A stretch of 64,000 nt of DNA from Flavobacteriales bacterium UBA5040 (GTDB lineage Bacteria; Bacteroidota; Bacteroidia; Flavobacteriales; Weeksellaceae): positions 115,524 to 179,523 of the forward strand of contig DIBY01000016.1 in NCBI GenBank assembly GCA_002415135.1, given 5' to 3'. Of the stretch, positions 50,317-57,736 are shown piece by piece. Under the pieces are notes generated by a model, which worked only from the letters and a program-made list of their open reading frames with translations, ran no database searches and had not been told where the DNA came from. A program made the translations under genes and the position numbers. Numbering within the stretch: the first letter of the stretch is position 1; each line of letters opens with the position of its first letter.

Positions 50317-51708
50317 TTAGATGTGAATCACTTCGCCATAAGCGGCGGCAACGGCTTCCATCACGGCTTCTGAAATCGTTGGATGCGGGTGAATTGATTT
50401 CAACACTTCATGACCGGTTGTTTCTAATTTACGCGCCACAACTGCTTCTGCAATCATATCGGTAACGCCGTCACCGACCATGTGACATCCTAACCATTCG
50501 CCGTATTTCGCATCGAAGATCACTTTGATGAAACCATCGGTATCTCCGTTTGCTGTAGCTTTTCCGGAAGCTGAGAACGGGAATTTACCTACTTTCAATT
50601 CGTAGCCTTTTTCCTTCGCCTGCTTTTCTGTTAAACCTACAGACGCCACTTCTGGATGAGCATACGTACAACCAGGAATATTGCCGTAATCGATCTTTTC
50701 TACGTGAAGACCTTTGATCTTCTCTACACAGGTAATTCCTTCTGCAGACGCAACATGAGCCAAAGCCTGAGTTGCCAAAATATCGCCAATTGCGTAATAG
50801 CCCGGAACAGAAGTTTCGTACCATTCGTTCACTAAAACTTTTCCTTTATCAGTCTGAATTCCAACTTCTTCGAAACCTTGACCTTCGATATTGGAAGCGA
50901 TTCCAACCGCAGATAATAAGATATCAGCTTCTAAAGTAATGTTTCCAGTAGCCGTTTTCACGGTTGCTTTTACGCCGTTTCCAGAAGTATCCACAGATTC
51001 TACGGAAGCATTGGTCATGATCTCGATCCCTGATTTTTTCAGAGATTTTTCAACGTGTTTTGAAGTATCTTCATCTTCCACTGGAAGAATGTTTGGCATG
51101 AATTCGACAACGGTCACTTTCGTTCCCATGGTGTTGTAAAAATCAGCGAACTCAATTCCGATCGCACCTGAACCGACAACGATCATCGATTTTGGCTGCT
51201 CTGGAAGAACCATTGCCTGACGGTATCCGATTATTTTTTTTCCATCTTGTGGAATGTTTGGCAATTCACGAGAACGCGCTCCAGTTGCGATAATGATATG
51301 TTCACCTGAATATTCAGTTACTTTCCCATCTTTATCAGTTACAGAAACTTTTTTACCTTTTTGAATTTTGGCAGTTCCCATGATCACATCGATCTTGTTT
51401 TTCTTCATCAGGAAAGCGATTCCACCACTCATCTTGGTGGCAACTCCTCTACTCCGTTGAATGACTTTGGAAAAATCAAAACCTGGATTTTCTACTTTAT
51501 TTAAACCGTATTGTTCGGCTTGTTGTAAATATTTGAAAACGTGCGCAGATTTAAGCAATGCTTTGGTTGGGATACAACCCCAGTTCAAGCAAATTCCGCC
51601 TAAGCTTTCTTTTTCGATAATGGCAGTTTTGAAACCTAATTGTGCGGCTCTGATTGCCGTAACGTAACCACCAGGACCACTTCCGATGACAATAATATCG
51701 TAGTTCAT
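50317..51708 (-). CDS. lpdA: Dihydrolipoyl dehydrogenase (E3)
   Basis: The protein has 463 residues. It has FAD motif GSGPGGY at the start, the redox disulfide in GGICLNWGCIPTKALLK (Cys41 and Cys46), the NAD motif VGSGAIGIEFADF and the C-terminal HPHPTISEA with the catalytic His. E3 reoxidises lipoamide in 2-oxoacid dehydrogenase complexes and in glycine cleavage. The E1 fusion gene for such a complex lies 2.6 kb upstream on the same strand, but four unrelated genes intervene, so they are not one operon. Confidence 0.97.
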   Translation of the reverse strand: MNYDIIVIGSGPGGYVTAIRAAQLGFKTAIIEKESLGGICLNWGCIPTKALLKSAHVFKYLQQAEQYGLNKVENPGFDFSKVIQRSRGVATKMSGGIAFLMKKNKIDVIMGTAKIQKGKKVSVTDKDGKVTEYSGEHIIIATGARSRELPNIPQDGKKIIGYRQAMVLPEQPKSMIVVGSGAIGIEFADFYNTMGTKVTVVEFMPNILPVEDEDTSKHVEKSLKKSGIEIMTNASVESVDTSGNGVKATVKTATGNITLEADILLSAVGIASNIEGQGFEEVGIQTDKGKVLVNEWYETSVPGYYAIGDILATQALAHVASAEGITCVEKIKGLHVEKIDYGNIPGCTYAHPEVASVGLTEKQAKEKGYELKVGKFPFSASGKATANGDTDGFIKVIFDAKYGEWLGCHMVGDGVTDMIAEAVVARKLETTGHEVLKSIHPHPTISEAVMEAVAAAYGEVIHI

Positions 51709-51805
51709 TATTTAAAAATTTGATGCGAATTTACGGAAAATTTTTGAGGAATTTTGGATGAATTCGTTCAGAAATTCTTTATCTAAAACTTTTCCGAGTT
51801 TCAAT

Positions 51806-52432
51806 TTAATTTTTTTGTAACCACATTTCAAGTTCTGCGATTTCTTTATTTTGTTCGTTAACAATACTTTTGGAAAGTTTCAATAATTCAGGTTGTTTGC
51901 CAAACTTTAAATAAACTTCTGCCATTTCCACGGCACTTTTATGGTGCGGAATCATCTGCTGTGCGTAATCTTTATCAATGTCATCGTGAACTTTTATATT
52001 TTTATCCATCATCGCCGCCATAGACTGGTTTAAAGCTTGTTGAAATTTTTCGTAATCCGTAGAAATTTCGCGCGTGTTTTGAAAGTTTTTCATCTGTTCA
52101 ATTTCTGTATTTTGAGCGGCGATTACTTCCTCGGCAAACGATTTCAGTATTGGATCTTTTCCTTTTTTAAGAAGCAACTCCGACATTTCTACCGCACCGA
52201 CATGGTGCGCAATCATCATGGTCGCAAAATCTGCATTGTTATTTCGACTCGGTGTTTGATCATGCATTTTTACCATTATATCGTCCATCAAAGTAACCAT
52301 TTCATTTACCGGAAATATTTTCTCGTGTTGATGATCAACGTGATCAATTGGAATTTCAACAACTGCAGCCTCGGTTTTCTGACAAGAAACAACCAGCGCT
52401 GCAAAGGCTATGGGTAACAATATTTTTTTCAT
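51806..52432 (-). CDS. DUF305-family lipoprotein
   Basis: I chose ATG 52432 (MKKILLPIAFAALVVSC) for a clean lipoprotein signal; the upstream open frame overlaps a terminator. The protein has 208 residues with the two DUF305 repeats: MMIAHHVGAVEMSELLLKKG and MIPHHKSAVEMAEVYLKFG, each a His-His pair on a helix (a ferritin-like fold). The family is often linked with copper handling and metal resistance. The role here is inferred from the His pairs only. Confidence 0.88.
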   Translation of the reverse strand: MKKILLPIAFAALVVSCQKTEAAVVEIPIDHVDHQHEKIFPVNEMVTLMDDIMVKMHDQTPSRNNNADFATMMIAHHVGAVEMSELLLKKGKDPILKSFAEEVIAAQNTEIEQMKNFQNTREISTDYEKFQQALNQSMAAMMDKNIKVHDDIDKDYAQQMIPHHKSAVEMAEVYLKFGKQPELLKLSKSIVNEQNKEIAELEMWLQKN

Positions 52433-52475
52433 ATCAATAAAATTTGAACGAGCAATGCAAGAAGTGTGCATAAAA

Positions 52476-52497
52476 AAAGCAAACCGAAGTTTGCTTT
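52476..52497 (-). terminator. Terminator of the membrane-protein pair
   Basis: AAAGCAAAC (52476-52484) pairs with GTTTGCTTT (52489-52497), and the minus strand continues with a T run. It lies 115 bp after the last stop codon and 44 bp before the DUF305 start. Confidence 0.75.
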
Positions 52498-52611
52498 ATA
52501 AAATTGAATTAAATCTTCCGCCATTTCGTTGGATTTGAACTTCTTTATTAAAGATTTAAAAAGTCAGATTTATTCCGATTTTTATTTCTGAAAATAAACA
52601 TCATTATTATA

Positions 52612-53004
52612 TTAACCACTAGTGTTTTCATCGCTTAAAATTTTAATTTCTGTTTTGGCAAAAGAATTTTTTCTTCCTCTCATAAAAAGCAGCAAGTTGA
52701 ACAGCATCATTATTCCTAAATAAATGGAGAAGCCGCCAATTTTTTCACTGACGCTGACAATTAAACTTTCCTGGGTAGTGATCTGATAAAACTGTATAAT
52801 CTTGAGGGCGAAACCGATATTTAAAAGGTAGAATCCAATTTTAAAAAGCGAGTTGGTTGCCATTGCGATCTCTTCCTTTCGATGAAAAATATCCATCATG
52901 AAGATTTTTGCATTTTTGAAAAGCAGTTCTGAAACTACGATTGTCAATGTTAAAACTACGGGCAAATAAATTGCATAAGCCGAAAGGTTGTAAGTTGCAT
53001 TCAT
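52612..53004 (-). CDS. Membrane protein, paralogue of its neighbour
   Basis: The protein has 130 residues and three to four membrane segments. It aligns by eye with the protein at 53013-53363: a first segment, a KIGKIYLLD/KNAKIFMMD segment, then a KxxLLIGYYLLNLGY/SLFKIGFYLLNIGF segment at the same place. The two are therefore tandem duplicates. It probably lies in the inner membrane; the function is unknown. It is controlled together with its partner by the regulator at 53467-53970, judging from the shared operator. Confidence 0.7.
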   Translation of the reverse strand: MNATYNLSAYAIYLPVVLTLTIVVSELLFKNAKIFMMDIFHRKEEIAMATNSLFKIGFYLLNIGFALKIIQFYQITTQESLIVSVSEKIGGFSIYLGIMMLFNLLLFMRGRKNSFAKTEIKILSDENTSG

Positions 53005-53012
53005 GATTTTAA

Positions 53013-53363
53013 TTATTTAAAGGTTGATATTATTTGATTTCTTAGAAAGTACAGCGCTGCAATATTGATATAATGAAGAAGAGCAATGATCATTAAGATG
53101 ACTGAAATTTTTGTGAAAACGATTTCTATTATTTCAGAAAATGTATTGATATTTCCCCAACTGGAAATGGAAATTGCGATATAACCGAGATTGAGAAGAT
53201 AATATCCGATGAGTAAAAGTTTATTGACCGAATTGCAGATCTCGTCATCTTTGAGTACATCCAGCAAATAAATTTTTCCGATCTTGAAGCATTTCCAACC
53301 TACGAAAACAATCACCGGAATCGTAAGAGTAAAATAAATGAAATAGGATAAAACATTATACAT
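53013..53363 (-). CDS. Membrane protein, paralogue of its neighbour
   Basis: The protein has 116 residues with three to four membrane segments and the KIGKIYLLD and LLIGYYLLNLGY segments shared with the next gene, 8 bp downstream. The likely operator (53378-53399) lies just 15 bp before its start, on the side of the regulator gene. No family was recognised. Confidence 0.7.
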   Translation of the reverse strand: MYNVLSYFIYFTLTIPVIVFVGWKCFKIGKIYLLDVLKDDEICNSVNKLLLIGYYLLNLGYIAISISSWGNINTFSEIIEIVFTKISVILMIIALLHYINIAALYFLRNQIISTFK

Positions 53364-53377
53364 CTTGTAATTTTTAT

Positions 53378-53399
53378 ACTTTCAGTAATTAATGAAACT
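53378..53399. promoter_or_regulatory. Likely operator of the GbsR/MarR-type regulator, site 1
   Basis: ACTTTCAGTAATTAATGAAACT is an imperfect palindrome and nearly the same as the site at 54017-54038 (18 of 22 positions, counting the best orientation). It sits 15 bp before the membrane-protein pair, so a bound regulator would block it. Confidence 0.65.
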
Positions 53400-53430
53400 A
53401 TTTGGGAAATAAAAAAGGAATTTCTTCCTA

Positions 53431-53460
53431 ATCCTCACCAGAACCTCTCCAAAGGAGAGG
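53431..53460. repeat. Small intergenic hairpin repeat
   Basis: CCTCTCC-AAA-GGAGAGG at 53444-53460 is preceded by AATCCTCACCAGAA. The text resembles a hairpin repeat often seen between genes in flavobacteria. It lies just after the regulator stop and may also end its transcript. Confidence 0.5.
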
Positions 53461-53466
53461 AGATTA

Positions 53467-53970
53467 TTATTTCAAAAGATTTGTGATCTTGCCGACGAGC
53501 CAATGTTCATCGCTTTTAATCGCCAGGTCCATTATATTATTAATTTTGCTGGTGACGTTTCCAAAATCATTCATCAGCTTAATAAATTCTTTTGCCTCCT
53601 CGGAATCGTTATCTTCAATTTCTTTTAATCCATCCAAAAATTCGATGATCGGCTCGATCTCTCTCTTTCTTCGCTCTTTGGTAATCTGTTTAAAAAGAAA
53701 CCAAATATCTTTATCTGCCGAGAAATATTCTTTCCGTTCTCCTCTAACCAATTCTTTTTTTACAATTCCCCAATCCATTAAAGCGCGAAGATTGGTATTG
53801 GCATTTCCTCGGGAAATCTGAAGTTCATCCATTACTTCATCCGTCGAAAGTGCTTTTCCACTCGCCAGCAATAACGCGTGAACTTGCGCCATGGTACGAT
53901 TGATTCCCCAATTGGTGGCAAATGTTCCCCAGGTTTGGATGTACTGTTCTTTGGCTTCTGCTAGTTTCAT
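53467..53970 (-). CDS. GbsR/MarR-family transcriptional regulator
   Basis: The protein has 167 residues. A winged helix-turn-helix occupies about residues 20-85: INRTMAQVHALLLASGKALSTDEVMDELQISRGNANTNLRALMDWGIV in pieces, which is the GbsR type. The C-terminal helices (WFLFKQITKERRKREIEP) should form the dimer. Members often repress membrane-transport genes. Here the same palindrome precedes its own gene and the two membrane-protein genes, which suggests autoregulation and control of that pair. Confidence 0.88.
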   Translation of the reverse strand: MKLAEAKEQYIQTWGTFATNWGINRTMAQVHALLLASGKALSTDEVMDELQISRGNANTNLRALMDWGIVKKELVRGERKEYFSADKDIWFLFKQITKERRKREIEPIIEFLDGLKEIEDNDSEEAKEFIKLMNDFGNVTSKINNIMDLAIKSDEHWLVGKITNLLK

Positions 53971-53994
53971 TCGGATTGGTTTAAATTCCTACTA

Positions 53995-54024
53995 CAAATA
54001 TAAACAATATTATTGAACTTTCAA
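53995..54024 (-). promoter_or_regulatory. Promoter of the GbsR-type regulator gene
   Basis: The minus strand carries TATATTTG (54002-53995, the -7 consensus) and TTG (54024-54022) at a 19-bp spacing, the usual Bacteroidota layout. It lies 25 bp before the start codon. The -33 part is inside the operator at 54017-54038. Confidence 0.65.
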
Positions 54025-54038
54025 TAATTACTGAAAGA
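54017..54038. promoter_or_regulatory. Likely operator of the GbsR/MarR-type regulator, site 2
   Basis: ACTTTCAATAATTACTGAAAGA is the counterpart of site 1 and covers the -33 element of the regulator's promoter, which suggests negative autoregulation. Confidence 0.65.
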
Positions 54039-54202
54039 TAATTTAGATTTATTTAAAAATTTGAATGGTATTCTAAAATTGCTTTGATTAAAATTTAAGT
54101 TTTGGCTAAAGCCAATCCTTCTTTACAATTAAGAAAGCGGGCTAACGCCAACTCCTATCGATATTAAATTAAGTATCAATTTTCTATCTATTGCTAATTA
54201 AA

Positions 54203-54278
54203 AACCCTTTCAGCCTTTAAAAGGCTGAAAGGGTTCATTGTTATAAAACTTTGTCAAAGATTTAAACTTTGACAAAGT
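54203..54278 (-). terminator. Two strong hairpins after the E1 gene
   Basis: A 12-bp inverted repeat (ACTTTGTCAAAG 54248-54259, complement 54267-54278) is followed on the minus strand by a 16-bp perfect inverted repeat (54203-54218 with 54220-54235, stem AACCCTTTCAGCCTTT). The second continues into TTTTTAATTAGC. They probably end the E1 transcript and may be copies of a dispersed hairpin. The neighbouring region 54054-54200 also has GGCTAAAGCC-type short repeats. Confidence 0.6.
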
Positions 54279-54290
54279 GAATTTTATTGA

Positions 54291-56720
54291 TTAGATCTTC
54301 GGAAATTTCTCCGGATTCGTTTCTGTAAATAAGGCGTACACTTTTTCAACCATATCATCAACACTCGGTTTGCTGAAGTAGTCTCCATCGCTTCCATAAG
54401 GTGGACGGTGATTTTCTGCAGAAATAGTCAATGGATCAGAATCTAAATATCTAAAGGCTTTTTGTTTTTCTAAAATTTGCTGTAAAATAAACGCAGACGC
54501 GCCACCTTCAACATCTTCATCGATGATTACTAAGCGATTTGTTTTCTTCACACTCTCAGAAATCTCATGACTTAAGTCAAATGGAATTAAAGATTGAATA
54601 TCGATAACCTCCGCCGAGATTCCGATTTTCTCCAGTTCAGCAGCAGCTTCCATCACTAATCTCCAGGTAGAACCGTACGTTACTAAAGTGACATCGCTTC
54701 CTTCTTTGGTCACTTCAATTTTCCCAACAGGGATCGTGAATTCTCCTAAGTTATCTGGTTGCTTTTCTTTCAATCGGTAACCGTTCAGACACTCTATAAT
54801 TAAAGCTGGCTCATCCGCTTGAAGCATTGTATTATAAAATCCTGCAGCGATCGTCAAATTACGTGGTACTAAAACCAAGATCCCTTTTGATAGATTTAGA
54901 ATCCCGGCCATTGGTGAACCTGAATGCCAAACTCCTTCCAATCGGTGTCCGCGAGTTCTGATGATCAACGGTGCTTTTTGGCCACCTCTAGTTCGGTATT
55001 GAACCGTTGCCAGATCATCGCTCATTCCTTGCAAACAGTAAAGAATATAATCCAAATATTGAATTTCTGCAATTGGTCTTAAACCTCGCATTGCCATTCC
55101 TATTCCCTGTCCAAGGATGGTTGCTTCCCTAATTCCGGTATCAGCGATTCTTAAGTCGCCATATTTTTCCTGAAGACCTTCTAAACCTTGATTTACATCA
55201 CCGATATTTCCGGCATCTTCACCAAAGATTAAAGTTTCTGGATATTTATTGAAAATTTTATCAAAGTTATTTCGAACAACTACTCTACCATCAACGGTTT
55301 CTGACGCGTCAGAAAATACTGGAGCAACTTCTTTTACACTGGTCGCTTTCCAGTCTGACTGCGAATATAAATGAGACGAATAATTGTCTTTTTCGGTTGT
55401 GAAAATTTCTGCGTATTTCGTTTGAAGATTCTGTCTTTCTGTAGATTGACTCGCTCTTGTCAGCAATAAACATTTTCTGACCAAATGGAAAAGGTCTTTT
55501 TTCGCTACGGAGATAACGGCTTTGAATTTTTCTAATTCAGCAGCAACTTCGGTATTCTGACCTTTCAAATTTTCAACTAAAGGAAGAATAGTTTCTTTTA
55601 AATCCTGAATGGTTTTCTGATAATCTTCCCACGATTTTTTCTGACCGTCTTTCACAAATTTCTTTGCTTCAGCTTCTATTTTGTCTAAATCTTCCGCAGT
55701 TGCTAACTGTTGTTCTGCACCTTCTATTTCTATGGAATAATCTAAAATCCATTCTTTAAATTTTACCAATCCATCATAATCACCTTCCCATTTCAATCGG
55801 TCTTCATCTTTATATCTTTCATGAGATCCGGAAGTGGAGTGACCTTGTGGTTGCGTCACTTCAATTACATGAACTACAACCGGAACACTTTCTGTTCTCG
55901 CAAAATGTTCAGCTCTTGCATAAGCATCTAACAATGATGGATAATCCCAGGCTTTCACCTGAATAATTTCACAACCTTGGTTTTCACCTTCTTTTCTTTG
56001 GAAACCCGACAGCATTTCTGCAATATCCGCTTTTGCTCTTTGGTTGTGGGTAGGAACTGAAATTCCGTAACCATCATCCCAAATTGAAGTGATCATCGGA
56101 ACTTGTAAAGCACAGGCAGCATTTAAAGTTTCCCAAAAATGGCCTTCCGCAGTTGAAGCATCTCCAATTGTTCCGAAAGCGACTTCATTTCCATTATCTG
56201 AGAACTTTTCTGAACCTTCAAATTTTACAGTTTTATATACTTTCGACGCTAAAGCCAATCCTAATAATCTTGGCATTTGTCCAGCGGTTGGAGAAATATC
56301 CGAAGATATATTTTTTTGCTTCATTAAGTTTTTCCAACTTCCGTCTTCATTCAAACTTCTTGTCGCATAATGTCCATTCATTTGACGACCTGCCGAAGCG
56401 GGTTCACGCTCAATACTGGTATCTGCGTATAATTGTGCGAAAAAACTTTCTACGGTTACGGCACCAATTGCAAATGCAAAAGTTTGGTCTCGATAGTATC
56501 CTGAACGGAAATCACCATCTTTAAAAACTTTCGCCATGGCAAGTTGTGGCAATTCCTTACCATCACCAAAAATTCCGAATTTCGCTTTTCCAGTCAACAC
56601 TTCCCTTCTTCCGAGGTAAGACATTTCCCTGGAAATTCTGCCCAGTTTATAATCTTCTAAGATTTGGTTTTTAAAGTCTTGAAAAGAAATTTGCTGAGTT
56701 TCAATATAGGTCGTTTCCAT
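54291..56720 (-). CDS. Alpha/beta-fused 2-oxoacid dehydrogenase E1 component
   Basis: The protein has 809 residues. The N-terminal half is E1 alpha with the TPP motif GDASTAEGHFWETLN and the pyrimidine-side DDGYGISVP; the C-terminal half (about 470-809) is E1 beta of the transketolase type with FGEDAGNIGDVNQGL and VDIQSLIPFD. A helical linker of about 90 residues joins them. Fused E1 of this size is typical of Bacteroidota and is usually assigned to branched-chain 2-oxoacid (2-oxoisovalerate) dehydrogenase, but pyruvate-type use cannot be excluded. E2 is not in the window; lpdA (E3) is at 50317-51708. Confidence 0.9.
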   Translation of the reverse strand: METTYIETQQISFQDFKNQILEDYKLGRISREMSYLGRREVLTGKAKFGIFGDGKELPQLAMAKVFKDGDFRSGYYRDQTFAFAIGAVTVESFFAQLYADTSIEREPASAGRQMNGHYATRSLNEDGSWKNLMKQKNISSDISPTAGQMPRLLGLALASKVYKTVKFEGSEKFSDNGNEVAFGTIGDASTAEGHFWETLNAACALQVPMITSIWDDGYGISVPTHNQRAKADIAEMLSGFQRKEGENQGCEIIQVKAWDYPSLLDAYARAEHFARTESVPVVVHVIEVTQPQGHSTSGSHERYKDEDRLKWEGDYDGLVKFKEWILDYSIEIEGAEQQLATAEDLDKIEAEAKKFVKDGQKKSWEDYQKTIQDLKETILPLVENLKGQNTEVAAELEKFKAVISVAKKDLFHLVRKCLLLTRASQSTERQNLQTKYAEIFTTEKDNYSSHLYSQSDWKATSVKEVAPVFSDASETVDGRVVVRNNFDKIFNKYPETLIFGEDAGNIGDVNQGLEGLQEKYGDLRIADTGIREATILGQGIGMAMRGLRPIAEIQYLDYILYCLQGMSDDLATVQYRTRGGQKAPLIIRTRGHRLEGVWHSGSPMAGILNLSKGILVLVPRNLTIAAGFYNTMLQADEPALIIECLNGYRLKEKQPDNLGEFTIPVGKIEVTKEGSDVTLVTYGSTWRLVMEAAAELEKIGISAEVIDIQSLIPFDLSHEISESVKKTNRLVIIDEDVEGGASAFILQQILEKQKAFRYLDSDPLTISAENHRPPYGSDGDYFSKPSVDDMVEKVYALFTETNPEKFPKI

Positions 56721-56736
56721 AAAAGGTGAATTTTCA

Positions 56737-56744
56737 CAAAGATA
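56737..56744 (-). promoter_or_regulatory. -7 promoter element of the E1 gene
   Basis: The minus strand reads TATCTTTG, a TAnnTTTG match, 17 bp before the start codon. No clear -33 TTTG lies at the right distance. Confidence 0.4.
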
Positions 56745-56862
56745 AATAATACATTTGAATCTGTGAAATTTGAAATTTATTTTTTTTACAAATTTTCTAT
56801 TTTTTCGAATCCTTTTTTATAAATTTGATAAAACTAATTTTATAAAAATCATATGAATAACC

Positions 56863-57156
56863 ATGGAAAAAAAATCACCCCATATTTTAAATGCATCTTC
56901 TGGACTACTAGGATTTTGCTTGGTAATACTCACATCTTTAGAAATTACTAAAGTAAGCGACCGTACTTACATTGATGAAATTGCTGGAATTGCAAGTTTC
57001 TGCTTGTCGATAAGTTGTTTATTATCGTTTATGGCCATTAGAAGTATCAAAGAAAATCACGAAAGAAAATACGAAAAAATTGCAGATTATCTATTCATTA
57101 CTGCCTTATTGTGTATTTCGATTTCAGTTGTTTTAGTAACGTTGAATTTATTTTAA
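56863..57156 (+). CDS. Three-TM membrane protein of unknown function
   Basis: The protein has 97 residues with three hydrophobic segments (about 10-28, 42-60 and 74-95) and a charged turn (SIKENHERKYEKIADY). The composition fits an inner-membrane protein. No family was recognised. It is divergent from the E1 gene and has no close partner. Confidence 0.55.
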   Translation: MEKKSPHILNASSGLLGFCLVILTSLEITKVSDRTYIDEIAGIASFCLSISCLLSFMAIRSIKENHERKYEKIADYLFITALLCISISVVLVTLNLF

Positions 57157-57251
57157 AATTACAAATACTTTTTAAAAAATTCACCTTCAAATATTATTGA
57201 ATTTATTACAATTATTACATAATTTGATAAGTTCGGTAGGTATAAAAACGA

Positions 57252-57279
57252 TTCTTCCGCGAATAAATCCGCGGAAGAA
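57252..57279 (-). terminator. Terminator of the PPPKK lipoprotein gene
   Basis: TTCTTCCGCG (57252-57261) pairs with CGCGGAAGAA (57270-57279), and the minus strand continues with TCGTTTTTAT. It lies 42 bp after the stop codon. Confidence 0.75.
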
Positions 57280-57320
57280 CCAACACAAATGATGAAAAAA
57301 AAATATTGTTAACTAAAAAG

Positions 57321-57551
57321 TTATTTCTTTGGTGGAGGTAAAATTTCTCCTTCAAGATCTGAAGGGGCATTTGTACCATTGTCAGTATTTAAAGTACCAG
57401 CTTCGTTATTAGGTAGTGCTACTTTAGATGTATCTCTTACTTTCTGTAAAGTTGCCATTTCATCTGGAGATAATACTTCGTCTGCTTGTCTACAAGAATT
57501 TAAAGTAATAGTAGTAAAAACTACGGCTGCTATAAGTGCTAATCTTTTCAT
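57321..57551 (-). CDS. Small lipoprotein with PPPKK tail
   Basis: The protein has 76 residues. A lipoprotein signal (MKRLALIAAVVFTTITLNSC) leads into a polar, probably unfolded chain (RQADEVLSPDEMATLQKV, then Asn/Thr/Asp-rich sequence) that ends GEILPPPKK. The tail matches that of the peptide at 12549-12695 (GQVPPPKI). A strong Bacteroidota promoter precedes it and a terminator follows, so it is well expressed as a single gene. It is divergent from a TPR-containing AraC-type membrane regulator 185 bp away. A role as exported signal for that regulator is inference. Confidence 0.75.
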   Translation of the reverse strand: MKRLALIAAVVFTTITLNSCRQADEVLSPDEMATLQKVRDTSKVALPNNEAGTLNTDNGTNAPSDLEGEILPPPKK

Positions 57552-57565
57552 GCGTTTTATTTTTA

Positions 57566-57598
57566 CAAATGTATTGCGGAATCGACCTATGAAGCAAA
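57566..57598 (-). promoter_or_regulatory. Promoter of the PPPKK lipoprotein gene
   Basis: The minus strand carries TTTG (57598-57595) and TACATTTG (57573-57566) with 21 bp between them, which is the Bacteroidota -33/-7 layout. The leader to the start codon at 57551 would be very short. Confidence 0.6.
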
Positions 57599-57736
57599 AA
57601 AAACAACCGTTAGTTTATAAAAAATTGCAAGCTTATTGTAAATTATGTACTGTTTTTTAAAAAAAAATACAGTATTATTGTAAAACAAATGACGATTAAA
57701 ATCCTATATCATTAATAGTCAAATCATTAAGATTTT

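Noticed and set aside
50317..56720. A single 2-oxoacid dehydrogenase operon linking E1 and lpdA
   Set aside because: Four unrelated genes and several terminators separate them, and no E2 gene is present.
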